Of a stretch of DNA of 64,000 bases, positions 33,444 through 42,338 are shown piece after piece (position 1 is the first letter of the stretch; each line of letters begins with the position of its first letter). The notes under the pieces are model-generated. The model worked only from the letters and a program-made list of their open reading frames with translations. It made no database searches and was not told where the DNA came from. A program made the translations under genes and the position numbers. The DNA comes from Polyangiaceae bacterium (GTDB taxonomy: Bacteria > Myxococcota_A > Polyangia > Polyangiales > Polyangiaceae), in assembly GCA_029266615.1 (NCBI GenBank), contig JAQSWN010000035.1:1-64000 (forward strand). The letters run 5' to 3'.

Positions 33444-35813
33444 GTGTCGCGCGCACTCAGCGCGGTCCTCGCCGCGAGCGTCGCGGCGTGCGCCGCTTCC
33501 GCACCGCCTCAACCTTCCGCTCCTTCCGTCGCTTCCGCGCCGCCGGCGTCCGCCGCGCCCGCGCCCGCGACTGAAGAAGTCGTCGCGCTCGCGCCTCAGG
33601 GCGTCGCGATAACGGTCGAAAACCCGCTCCCCGAAGCGCGGGGGCCGGAGACCATCGCGGTCAAGCTCGGGGATCTCCAGCGTATCGTGCCGACTCTCGA
33701 GCCCAAAAAGCTGCTGGTCGTGGACGGCGCGGGGCGCGTGCAGCTCTCTCAGTTGGTTGACACGAACGGAGACGAATCCGTGGACGAGCTCGTCTTTCAG
33801 ACGAACCTCGCCGCCGGAGAGAGCAAGACGTTCCGAGTTCAGCCAGGTGAGCGCAAGCCGTTCAAGGCTTCCGACTACAAGGTGTACGGGCGGTTCGTTC
33901 GAGAACGCCACGACGACTTCGCGTTCGAGAACGACAAGCTGGCTCACCGCATGTACGGCCCAGCTCTCGAGACGTGGAAGGCGGAGCCGCTCACTTCCAG
34001 CGGCATCGACGTCTGGGCCAAGCGTACGCACCGGCTGGTCATCAACGACTGGTACATGACCGACGACTACCACCGTGACAACGGTGACGGCGCGGACCTG
34101 TACTCGGTGAACAAGGCGCGCGGCTGTGGCGGCCTCGGCGTTTGGGACGCCGGCAAGCTCTACGTCTCGCGCAACTTCGTGGAGACACGCGTCCTCGCTC
34201 AGGGCCCAATTCGGCTGCTATTCGAGCTGAAATACCCCGCCTATGACACCGCAAGCGGCAAGGTCGTGGAGACCAAGCGCATCACGATGGACGCGGGGCG
34301 TAACCTCAACCGCTTCGAGAGCCACTTCAAGGTAGAGAGCGGCGCGCGCCCGGCCACGGTGGGCATCGGCATCGCCAAGCACAAAGGCGGCACGGCGGGC
34401 CTGGACAAGACCTTAGGCCTTTTGCACAGCTGGGAGCCGCTCAAGGAAGGCGGCGGCAACGTCGGCTGCGGCATCATCGCCTCGCCGGAGACGGTCGAAG
34501 GCTCGCAGGAGACCGACCTCGACACGCTGCTCGTCGCCAACGTGCCGCCGAACGGGCCCCAAGTCTATTACGCCGGCTTCGCGTGGGATCGCCGCGGGGA
34601 CTTCGCGGACCAAAAAGCTTGGCTCGCTTACGCGCAAGGCTTTGCGCGGGCGCTCCGAGCCCCGCTACGCGTGTCGCTCAGCAACGCGGCGGAGCGCGCC
34701 GCGACTCCTTCTCAAGCCGACGCCGGTTGGGCCAAGCGTACGTGTGACTGGCTCGTCGAGCGCCACCCCGGAGGGTTGCCGAGCTGGGAATACGACAACG
34801 GCCTCGTGCTGCGCGGTTGCGAGCAGTTGGGGCTGAAGACGGGCGACGCTCGCTACCTGGATTACATCAAGAAGAGCATCGACCCGTTGATCGCGGCGGA
34901 CGGCAGCATCAAGGGGTTCAAGCTCGAAGAGTACCAGCTGGACCACATCGCCTCCGGCAAACTGCTGCTCGGTCTTTACGATCGCAGCAAGGACGCGAAG
35001 GATCGTGAGCGCTACAAGAAGGCGCTGCTCGTGCTCCGGGGCCAGCTGAAAGCGCAGCCGCGCACGAGCGACGGCGGCTTCTGGCACAAGAAGATCTACC
35101 CGAGCCAAATGTGGCTGGACGGCTTGTTCATGGCCGCTCCGTTCATGGCCGAGCTCGCCGCCAAGCTCGAGGAGCCGGCGCTCTACGACGACGTGGCCAA
35201 GCAGGTGGTGCTCATGGAGCAGCACACGCGGGACCCGAAGACGGGCCTGCTCTATCACGGCTGGGACGAGAGCAAGAAACAGCGCTGGGCGAACAAGTCG
35301 ACCGGCGTCTCCCCCGAGTTTTGGGGTCGCGCGGTCGGCTGGTACGCGATGGGCCTCGTGGACGTGCTGGACTTCTTACCCGAAAAGCACCCCAAGCGCG
35401 CCGAGGTGCTGGGCGCGCTGAAGCGCCTCGCCGCCGCCGTGACCGCGGTGCAAGATCCGGAACGCGGCGTGTGGTGGCAGGTCATGGACAAGCCGGGCGC
35501 GCCGCGCAACTACCGCGAAGCCTCTGCGACCGCGATGCTCGTGTACACCCTTCAAAAGGGCGTGCGAAGGGGCTGGCTGGACAAGAGCGTCTACGGCCCG
35601 GTCGCGGAGCGCGGCTACGCGGGGCTCGTCAAGGAGTTCGCGAGCGTGGACGCGCAGGGCAACGTGGAGCTGCGCGGCGTGTGCAAGGTCGCCGGCCTCG
35701 GCGGTAACCCCTACCGCGACGGCTCTTACGAGTACTACGTGAGCACGGACATCGCGTCGAACGATCCCAAAGGGCTCGGCGCGTTCATCTTGGCGAGCGT
35801 GGAGCGTCCTTGA
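33444..35813 (+). CDS. DUF4861-GH105 fusion: unsaturated glucuronyl/galacturonyl hydrolase
   Basis: A 789-aa exported protein. A short lipoprotein-like signal and Ala/Pro linker (1-45) are followed by a DUF4861 beta-sandwich (~50-395) and an alpha/alpha-toroid of the GH88/GH105 type (~410-785). In the toroid, 'PSQMWLDGLFM' contains Asp559, matching the catalytic acid position of YteR-like enzymes, and 'SPEFWGRAVGWYA' is a family block. GH105 enzymes remove the unsaturated uronic acid that pectate or rhamnogalacturonan lyases leave at oligosaccharide ends. The strong ribosome site GGAGGT is 6 bases before GTG 33444. This places pectin oligomer trimming in the periplasm or at the surface. The stop overlaps the next start. 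Confidence 0.87.
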   Translation: MSRALSAVLAASVAACAASAPPQPSAPSVASAPPASAAPAPATEEVVALAPQGVAITVENPLPEARGPETIAVKLGDLQRIVPTLEPKKLLVVDGAGRVQLSQLVDTNGDESVDELVFQTNLAAGESKTFRVQPGERKPFKASDYKVYGRFVRERHDDFAFENDKLAHRMYGPALETWKAEPLTSSGIDVWAKRTHRLVINDWYMTDDYHRDNGDGADLYSVNKARGCGGLGVWDAGKLYVSRNFVETRVLAQGPIRLLFELKYPAYDTASGKVVETKRITMDAGRNLNRFESHFKVESGARPATVGIGIAKHKGGTAGLDKTLGLLHSWEPLKEGGGNVGCGIIASPETVEGSQETDLDTLLVANVPPNGPQVYYAGFAWDRRGDFADQKAWLAYAQGFARALRAPLRVSLSNAAERAATPSQADAGWAKRTCDWLVERHPGGLPSWEYDNGLVLRGCEQLGLKTGDARYLDYIKKSIDPLIAADGSIKGFKLEEYQLDHIASGKLLLGLYDRSKDAKDRERYKKALLVLRGQLKAQPRTSDGGFWHKKIYPSQMWLDGLFMAAPFMAELAAKLEEPALYDDVAKQVVLMEQHTRDPKTGLLYHGWDESKKQRWANKSTGVSPEFWGRAVGWYAMGLVDVLDFLPEKHPKRAEVLGALKRLAAAVTAVQDPERGVWWQVMDKPGAPRNYREASATAMLVYTLQKGVRRGWLDKSVYGPVAERGYAGLVKEFASVDAQGNVELRGVCKVAGLGGNPYRDGSYEYYVSTDIASNDPKGLGAFILASVERP

Positions 35814-36349
35814 GGCTGCTCCGTCGCACGCTGAGCGGGCTGATGCTCAGCTCCGCTCTGTCGTGCTCGGCGGCCAGCCCCGCGGCCGCGACTCCGCCCG
35901 CGCCCGCGCCGATGCCGCCCGGCAACAACTGGCGTGGCCTCTACCAGGGCCCGTATCACCTCATCCTCAACATCTGGGCTGAGGGCACTCGCGCTCAAGG
36001 CAATTGGCGCGCGGTGGGCGATCGTGAGGGCATGTTCACCGGCACCGTGAACGGCAACTTGCTGGTATTCGATTGGACGGAGCGCGCTCGCGACAAGCAG
36101 GAAACTTGGTCGGGCAGCGGCTACTTCGTGTACAGCGCGGCCGCGCCGGACCGCCCGGCGGAGATCTTCGGCGAGTGGGGTATGGGCAGCGCTCGTAAGG
36201 TCAGTAGTTGGTGGGCGAAGAAGCGAGCAGAAGAGCCGCTGCGCAGCGAGCGCGGGCGGATCGATCGCGACGCCGACCAGCAGTATCAAGACGACGCTTC
36301 GGGCTGTGAAATGGCTGGCTGCGACACGTCGGACCAAGACGGCAAATGA
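35810..36349 (+). CDS. small lipoprotein of the pectin locus
   Basis: A 179-aa protein starting at TTG 35810, which overlaps the stop of the GH105 gene. A signal peptide ends in 'ALSCSA', then a short Pro/Ala stretch. A beta-rich domain of about 100 residues contains 'NWRGLYQGPYHLIL' and repeated small strands. The C-terminus is charged, with two cysteines. I do not recognise a family. Tight coupling to the GH105 enzyme suggests a role in the same surface process. Confidence 0.6.
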   Translation: MRLLRRTLSGLMLSSALSCSAASPAAATPPAPAPMPPGNNWRGLYQGPYHLILNIWAEGTRAQGNWRAVGDREGMFTGTVNGNLLVFDWTERARDKQETWSGSGYFVYSAAAPDRPAEIFGEWGMGSARKVSSWWAKKRAEEPLRSERGRIDRDADQQYQDDASGCEMAGCDTSDQDGK

Positions 36350-36610
36350 TGCGGCAGCGCCGTATTCGTGCCTCCGTATCCGTACGTGCTTTCGGACGTG
36401 AGCACCGTTCAAGACGCCGAGCAGAACGGCGCCGGCCCTTGCGCGAGCCATTCTTATTCGAAGCCACGCCCATCCTGCGCTGCCGTGCGCTGTAAGAGGC
36501 GGCGCCAAACGCGCCACCGATAAGCAATTTGGTGATCGAAAGCTACCACTGCCGCATTACACGACAGTCGAGCGCGATGACCCGAATCGCTGCGACAGAA
36601 GCCTTGCTCC

Positions 36611-38272
36611 ATGCTCAGGCACCGCCTGCCGATTGCCGCCGCTCTTCTCGCCCTACTGCTAGCGCCCTCTGCGCTGCAGGCGCAGGAGGCACCTAAACCT
36701 GCCGTGGTCGCCAAGCCTGCGGAGTCCATCGAGGACGTGAAGGCGGCGCCCTACGAGCCGCCGCAAGAGCGCGGCAAGTCCCTGCAGAGCAGCGTCGGCT
36801 TGCCTCCCAACTCGCTGGATCTGGGCAGCGAAGCTGACATCTTGGGCGTGCGCGACGGGCGCGAAATGTCGGCGATGCTGGAGCGCTGGAGCTTCAGCAT
36901 GAAGGGCTCGATCCGCGCGCCGATGCGCATCGGCTTTGGTCGCCGCAACGACGGAAGGCCCGGTACGGAGATGCACGCGCTGCCGCGAATCGTCGGCCTC
37001 GGCTCCGGGGACTGGAACTACGTCGGCCTCGCGCCGAACGCCTCCGTCACCCTCGGCATCGTCGTATCGAACCCAGTGGTCAGCGGCACGATCATCCTCG
37101 GCACCAGCCACTTGAGCGACCCGTCGTACGCCGTCATCGACGACGTCGGCCTGGACCAGGCCTACCTCACCTTCAAGTTCCCGAAGGCGTTCGGAAACCG
37201 CGGCGGCATCTCGCTCATGACCGGGATCTTCTCCGAGCGTTTCGGCCTCTCCGGCCCGTTTCAGAAGAGCTCCGGCTATTACTCGACCTACCTGTTCGGG
37301 CGCACCCACCAAGCCGGTGAGTCGCTCACGTTCGACATCGACTTGAGCCGCAAAGTGCAGCTCATCTTGGAGAACGGCATCGGCGCCAAGACGGAGACGG
37401 TGCCGTTCTTCCCCAACTCCGACAGGGCTCCGGAGGGCCCGCCCGAAGCCGACTTCTTCCCTGGCCAGCAGTCGCAGCCGTACGGCTCCACGTTCGTGCA
37501 TCACACGCACGGCGCGCTCCTCTACGACGACTGGTTTCGGGCCAGCGCTCACTACCTCAGCTCTTGGTCGCCCGACGACAAGACGCTGCTCACGGGGGCG
37601 CGCATCCAGCCCGCGCGGCTGAACGTGGTGGGTGGGGACGTGCACATCGACAAGGAGCTGTTCAACTTGTACGTCGGCTACTCGCACGTCGACGCCAACA
37701 ACGTGTACCCGCTGGCGGACGCGGTGAACGTCCTGCACAGCGGCTCCGGGCGCTCGCTCAAGCTGAACTATTTCGGTCAGAAGGACCGCTTTACGGGCCT
37801 TACTCCCTCCAACTTTTCCGGGACGATCGACACGATTCTGTGGCAGGCGATGCTGAAGATAGCTCCCTTGATCGGGGACCCGTTCGGCAGCCGTGACCTG
37901 AACTTGGCCGTGTACGGCATGTACAACAAGGCCAAGAGCCCGAAGGAGGATCCGAACGATCCGACTTCGATCAACATCAACGACGACAAGCTGAAGTTCG
38001 GCGCAGATCTGGACTTGTCGCTATTCAAGTTCATGTCCATCGGCACGCGCGTCGATCGCGTCGCTCCGCGCCTCGCGGACACTTCGGATGCGTACACCGC
38101 CGTCTCGCCGCGCCTCAGCTTCTACACGAAGTGGAAGAGCAAGGAGCAAGCCATCGTGCAGTACACGCACTTCTTCATGGGGAAGAACACGGTGCCGGGC
38201 TCGCCCTACACCGATGAGTACTTTCACCCCGACCCCGACAAGCTCGTGGTCATGGGCAGGACGTCGTTTTGA
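36611..38272 (+). CDS. outer-membrane beta-barrel protein, first of a tandem pair
   Basis: A 553-aa protein with a signal peptide cleaved after 'LQAQ'. The rest is a series of amphipathic strands with conserved blocks 'EADILGVRD', 'RAPMRIGFG', 'YYSTYLFGRTH' and 'STFVHHTH', ending in Phe, the typical last residue of outer-membrane barrels. It is clearly paralogous to the next gene. It stands in a pectin locus without TonB-dependent receptors or KdgM, so uptake of oligogalacturonides is the natural hypothesis. The 261-base gap upstream (36350-36610) probably carries its promoter and has the half-site GATCGAAAG at 36534-36542. Confidence 0.75.
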   Translation: MLRHRLPIAAALLALLLAPSALQAQEAPKPAVVAKPAESIEDVKAAPYEPPQERGKSLQSSVGLPPNSLDLGSEADILGVRDGREMSAMLERWSFSMKGSIRAPMRIGFGRRNDGRPGTEMHALPRIVGLGSGDWNYVGLAPNASVTLGIVVSNPVVSGTIILGTSHLSDPSYAVIDDVGLDQAYLTFKFPKAFGNRGGISLMTGIFSERFGLSGPFQKSSGYYSTYLFGRTHQAGESLTFDIDLSRKVQLILENGIGAKTETVPFFPNSDRAPEGPPEADFFPGQQSQPYGSTFVHHTHGALLYDDWFRASAHYLSSWSPDDKTLLTGARIQPARLNVVGGDVHIDKELFNLYVGYSHVDANNVYPLADAVNVLHSGSGRSLKLNYFGQKDRFTGLTPSNFSGTIDTILWQAMLKIAPLIGDPFGSRDLNLAVYGMYNKAKSPKEDPNDPTSININDDKLKFGADLDLSLFKFMSIGTRVDRVAPRLADTSDAYTAVSPRLSFYTKWKSKEQAIVQYTHFFMGKNTVPGSPYTDEYFHPDPDKLVVMGRTSF

Positions 38273-38274
38273 TC

Positions 38275-40131
38275 ATGGCCACGCTCACCCGCAAACCGGT
38301 CGCATCGCTGTCATTGAGCCTGGCGCTCACCTTCGGCGTGTCCGCGCCCGCGCTCGGTCAGGAGCCGCCCGCGGACAACCAAGCGCCCGCACCCGGGCCC
38401 CGGCCGGCGCCGAATCCAGACGCGCCCATCCCGGCCGCGCCGGGGGGCGACGCGAACCTGGTGGCGCCGACTCCGGAGCTCAACGACCCCAACGCGGCCG
38501 GCAATCAAAAGCCGGTAGAAGAGAGGAAGGGCGTCCCCACCGTGTTCCCGCCGCCGGTGGACCGCCCCCCGGCGCCCAAGCGCGAAAAGCTCCAGGTAAC
38601 GAGCGTCGGTATGCGGCTCGGGGCCGTGGATTTCGGCGCGGAGGCGGACATCGTGAGCTCCGTCGGACGGCTCAAGCCGCCGCCGGACAATCGCCGTTGG
38701 GCGTACGCGCTGCGCGGCTTCTTCCGCGCGCCCATGCGCATCGGCGTCGGCCCGGAAACGGGCTCAACGACCGGTAGCCAGCTGCACAGCCCGCCCCGCA
38801 TTACCGGCTTCGGCTCGGACGAGTGGCGGTACATCAACGTGGCCCCCGGCGCGATCGGTCAGATCGAGCTCGCGGTGACGAACCAGCGCGTGGAAGGCCA
38901 CGTCATCCTTTCCGGGGATTTGTTCTCCGACGCCGCCTACCCCCATTTGGACAAGATGGGCGGCTTCTCTCAGGCGTGGGTCACGCTCAAAGCGCCCGCG
39001 ATGTTGGGCCTCAAGGGCGGCGCCGCGCTCAACGTCGGTGCGTTCTCCGAGCGCTTCGGGAACGCGGGTCCGTACCAGCAGAGCACGGGCTACTACGGCA
39101 CCTACTTGTTCGGCCGCACGCACGTGGCCGGCGAATCGATGGTGCTGGACTGGGACGTGACGCCAGACGTCGAGCTGGTACTCGAGCACGGCTTCGGCGC
39201 GAAGGTGGAGGTGGTGCCGTACACGAAGAGCGGCGCGCCGATCGCTCCGTACCTGCCCAATCAAGGTCCGACGCCGCAAGGCTCGAACTTCGTGCATCAC
39301 GCGCACGTCAACGTGCTGTTCAAGGACTGGCTTTCAGTCGCGGGGCACTACCTCTCTTCGTTGAGCCCGAACGACTTGCAGGAGGTGACGCAAACCCCCG
39401 CCAAAGAAGCCCGCATGACGATCATGGGCGGCGAGGTGCACGTCGATCACCCCGTCGCCGGCAACGGGTACATCGGCTACTCGTATATCGACGCCAAGAA
39501 CATCTTGGCGCTGTCGAATGGAGTGCAGGTGCTCCATGGCGCCAATGGCGCGGGCTTCAAAGACAACTATTTCGGTCCGCTCTCCGTGAGCGTGCCGCCC
39601 GTGCTGCAGCAGGGTAAAGACGACCCCCGTCGGGACGACACCGGCAAGCTGCACACCGTCCTGTTCCAATACATCCTGCGCGCGGCGCCGCTGCTCGGCC
39701 GCAAAGAGCCGGGGCCAGACGTCTCGCTCGGTGTGTTCGGCATGTACAACCACGTGGACGCGTGGAAGCAGGATCTCAACGGCATGACCGTGCCCGCGTA
39801 CGTCTTCAAGCAGGACAAGCTGAAGCTGGGCGCGGAGCTTCAAGTCGCGCCCATCGAGCAGCTGAGCATCGGCTGCCGCTTCGACACCGTCATGCCCGAC
39901 GGCGGCAATGAAGAAGTCGCGTACTCTGCCATTTCACCGCGCATCGTCTTGCACTCGAAGTGGATCGGGCGCGAGTACGTGATCCTGAACTACACGCGCT
40001 TCGTCGGCGTCGGTAACGAGGTGCGCCCCAGCGCGCCGTACTCCCAGCCCAATCCGCCTTCGCAGCCTTTGGCTTCGGTCACCAAGCCAGACGAGAACCT
40101 CATCTCGCTGACGGCGATGGTCGCCTTCTGA
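38275..40131 (+). CDS. outer-membrane beta-barrel protein, second of a tandem pair
   Basis: A 618-aa paralogue of the preceding protein, starting two bases after its stop. The signal peptide ends in 'ALGQ', a ~65-residue Pro/Ala/Asn linker follows, then the same barrel blocks: 'GAEADIVSSV', 'RAPMRIGVG', 'GYYGTYLFGRTHVAGES', 'SNFVHHAH' and 'GGEVHVDH'. It ends in Phe. The extra linker separates it from its twin, which suggests different partners or roles. Tandem duplication followed by divergence is evident. The transport substrate is inferred only from context. Confidence 0.75.
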   Translation: MATLTRKPVASLSLSLALTFGVSAPALGQEPPADNQAPAPGPRPAPNPDAPIPAAPGGDANLVAPTPELNDPNAAGNQKPVEERKGVPTVFPPPVDRPPAPKREKLQVTSVGMRLGAVDFGAEADIVSSVGRLKPPPDNRRWAYALRGFFRAPMRIGVGPETGSTTGSQLHSPPRITGFGSDEWRYINVAPGAIGQIELAVTNQRVEGHVILSGDLFSDAAYPHLDKMGGFSQAWVTLKAPAMLGLKGGAALNVGAFSERFGNAGPYQQSTGYYGTYLFGRTHVAGESMVLDWDVTPDVELVLEHGFGAKVEVVPYTKSGAPIAPYLPNQGPTPQGSNFVHHAHVNVLFKDWLSVAGHYLSSLSPNDLQEVTQTPAKEARMTIMGGEVHVDHPVAGNGYIGYSYIDAKNILALSNGVQVLHGANGAGFKDNYFGPLSVSVPPVLQQGKDDPRRDDTGKLHTVLFQYILRAAPLLGRKEPGPDVSLGVFGMYNHVDAWKQDLNGMTVPAYVFKQDKLKLGAELQVAPIEQLSIGCRFDTVMPDGGNEEVAYSAISPRIVLHSKWIGREYVILNYTRFVGVGNEVRPSAPYSQPNPPSQPLASVTKPDENLISLTAMVAF

Positions 40132-40167
40132 CTCGGTGCTCGAAGAAATTCGCAAATGAGGTCTGAA

Positions 40168-40794
40168 ATGAACAAGGTATATGCAGGCATCGCATCAGTC
40201 GGGTTCCTCGTTCTCGGTAGCCAGGCAGGCTGCAGCAGCGCGGACCCGCCCACCGGAACCGGGGGTACGACCGCGACCGGCGCCACCGGCAGCGTCGGCG
40301 GCACGAACGTAATCCCCATGGGTGGTACCGGCACCGGGACCGCGGGCACCGCCGCCACGACGGCAGGCACCGGTGTGGGCGGCGCAGGCACGGCCGGCAC
40401 TGGCGCGGGCACGGCAGGCACCGGCACGGCAGGGACGCCCGGCGTCGCCGACCCCGCCTGCAAGGGCATCAAAACCGCGGCCGTGTGCGCGCCAGAAGGC
40501 ACCGCGTGCCCAGGGCTGGCCTGCGGCTTGGCCGACAGCGGCTCGCGCTCCTGCAACTGCGCTGCGACTTGGATGTGCCAGCCGTGCGACTACACGGCAT
40601 CGCCGTTCAAAGACAAGCCCGCGCAGGTGCTGCCCTGCTCCGGCATCGAGGCGGACAAGGTCGCGTGCACGGAAGCGGACAAGGGCAAGGTCTGCTCCAG
40701 CGCGGGCGGCGAGGTGTGCGCTTGCTGGACCGACGACGAGGGCGGCCTGATCTGGGACTGCGACAAGCCCCCGAGCACCTGGGGCGCGCTCTAA
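40168..40794 (+). CDS. Cys-rich lipoprotein with Gly/Thr-rich linker
   Basis: A 208-aa lipoprotein ('SQAGCSS' lipobox) with a ~75-residue linker of Gly, Thr and Ala. Its C-terminal ~110 residues carry twelve or so cysteines in small repeated units ending in C-x-C...W-x-C, such as 'SCNCAATWMC' and 'CACW...LIWDC'. These short disulphide modules recur in the next protein. GAGGT at 40158-40162 supports ATG 40168 over ATG 40156. No known family is recognised. A surface role beside the barrels and lyase is likely. Confidence 0.65.
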   Translation: MNKVYAGIASVGFLVLGSQAGCSSADPPTGTGGTTATGATGSVGGTNVIPMGGTGTGTAGTAATTAGTGVGGAGTAGTGAGTAGTGTAGTPGVADPACKGIKTAAVCAPEGTACPGLACGLADSGSRSCNCAATWMCQPCDYTASPFKDKPAQVLPCSGIEADKVACTEADKGKVCSSAGGEVCACWTDDEGGLIWDCDKPPSTWGAL

Positions 40795-40805
40795 GCGGAG
40801 CCGGC

Positions 40806-41495
40806 ATGGTGACGCACGCTCCACCGCAACTGCATGGCCTCGGGTTACGACGAACGCTCTGTGCGGTCGTCGTGGCCGCGGGGGGCTTACTCGCGGCCGT
40901 CGGTTGCTCCGAAGGCTACGACGTACCGCCTCTACCCAACGGCGAAATGGCCATTGGCGACCAGCTATGTCAGGCGGACATGGAGCCCGGCCAAGGTGAT
41001 GTGTGCACGAAAGACTGTCTGACCGCCACGTGCGCCAGCGGCACCGGGCGTCGTATCTGCACCTGCGAAGGCGGCGTGTTCTTGCAATGCGCTTGCTTGC
41101 CGCCCGCGGACTGGCCGTACACCGACGTGCCGGCCGCGCCCTACTGTGATCGCCTCACCGGGCAGCCGCGCTACCTGAGCACGGAGAACTGCGTGAGCGA
41201 GGGGCAGCAGTGCGTCAGCAGCACGTTTCCCAACCAAGGCTGCACCTGCGCGATGGGCAAGTGGGTGTGCGGTACCAACGAAGGCTACGCGCCCGGCGTC
41301 CGCGAGTGCGAGTCGATCGGCAACGGCCTGCAAGCACTGCTCAAAGACAGGCCGTGTGACACGCAGTGGCAGTTGTGCGTGTCGCGCGACTACAATCCGA
41401 CCGGCACCGCCCCGCGCGGTTGCTTCTGCAACATGAAAGCGGGCCGGCTCGTTTGGCAATGCGGCGGAACCAACCGCTGGTGGCGCGCTCCGTGA
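40806..41495 (+). CDS. Cys-rich lipoprotein related to its upstream neighbour
   Basis: A 229-aa lipoprotein (lipobox 'AAVGC'). The mature part has at least fourteen cysteines in three repeats of the pattern C-T/F-C-x...-W/Q-x-C: 'ICTCEGG', 'GCTCAMGKWVC' and 'GCFCNMKAGRLVWQC'. The same module occurs twice in the preceding protein, so the two are likely diverged relatives. GGAG 5-6 bases upstream supports ATG 40806. Its stop overlaps GTG 41492 of the pectate lyase. No function is known; a scaffold or substrate-binding role at the surface is an inference. Confidence 0.65.
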   Translation: MVTHAPPQLHGLGLRRTLCAVVVAAGGLLAAVGCSEGYDVPPLPNGEMAIGDQLCQADMEPGQGDVCTKDCLTATCASGTGRRICTCEGGVFLQCACLPPADWPYTDVPAAPYCDRLTGQPRYLSTENCVSEGQQCVSSTFPNQGCTCAMGKWVCGTNEGYAPGVRECESIGNGLQALLKDRPCDTQWQLCVSRDYNPTGTAPRGCFCNMKAGRLVWQCGGTNRWWRAP

Positions 41496-42313
41496 ACAGG
41501 TTCCAGATGACGACCCTAGGCGTGCTCTTCATCTCTACGCTGCTCGGGCTCTCTGCCTGCGCACCGGAGGGCCCTGCCTTCCCGCGGGCCAACACCACGC
41601 CGGCGGAGTCGCCGCTCGTGAAGTGGCCCAAGCCGACCGGTGAACGGGATGTGGACGCGACCATCCGTGTCCTCAGCCACTTCGACGGCAAGATGCAGCG
41701 CTTTTACGGCGTGGGCGACCTCGGCACGAGCAGCCAGGACGAAAACCAAGACCCCATGTTCCGTCTTTCCGATAACGCGGTTCTGGAGAACGTCATCATC
41801 GGTGATCCGGCCGCGGACGGCATCCACTGCTATGGCTCCTGCACCCTCAAGAACGTCTGGTGGGAGCGCGTCGGCGAAGACGCCGCCACTTTCCGCGGCC
41901 AAATGCCGGATGACGTCATGCTCATCGAGCGCGGCGGCGCGAGCGGCGCGAAGGACAAAGTCTTTCAGAACAACGGCGTCGGCACGATGATCGTCAAGGA
42001 CTTCTACGTCGAAAATTTCGGCAAGCTTTACCGCTCCTGCGGCAACTGCAGCCGCCAGTCTGCGCGCACCATCGTGCTGGAAAACGTCACCGCCCTCATC
42101 GGCAACAAGAGCTCGTGTCTGGTCGGCCTGAACGAAAATTACGGGGACCGGGCCATTTTCAAGGGCATCAATCACGTCTTCGTCGACGCGAAGCCAACGT
42201 TTCCGGTGTGCCAACGCTTCCTGGGCAACGCGCGCGGCCTCGAGCCGAGCAAGACGACCACCGGCCCCGATCGCAACTGCGTCTACGACGATCGCAGCGT
42301 CATCGTCGAGTAG
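41492..42313 (+). CDS. pectate lyase, polysaccharide lyase family 3
   Basis: About 273 aa. A signal with a lipobox-like 'GLSAC' is followed by a small right-handed beta-helix. The PL3 fingerprint is clear: 'DGIHCYGSCTLKNVWWERVGEDAATF', here at roughly 41815-41893, with its paired cysteines and the Glu-Asp pair, plus 'YVENFGKLYRSCGNC' downstream. PL3 enzymes cleave polygalacturonate by calcium-dependent beta-elimination, giving the unsaturated ends that GH105 and the KduI/KduD route consume. GTG 41492 gives a positively charged N-terminus; ATG 41507 with ACAGG upstream is an alternative. Confidence 0.88.
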   Translation: MNRFQMTTLGVLFISTLLGLSACAPEGPAFPRANTTPAESPLVKWPKPTGERDVDATIRVLSHFDGKMQRFYGVGDLGTSSQDENQDPMFRLSDNAVLENVIIGDPAADGIHCYGSCTLKNVWWERVGEDAATFRGQMPDDVMLIERGGASGAKDKVFQNNGVGTMIVKDFYVENFGKLYRSCGNCSRQSARTIVLENVTALIGNKSSCLVGLNENYGDRAIFKGINHVFVDAKPTFPVCQRFLGNARGLEPSKTTTGPDRNCVYDDRSVIVE

Positions 42314-42338
42314 AGGCCGCGTAGGCCGTACCTTGGCG

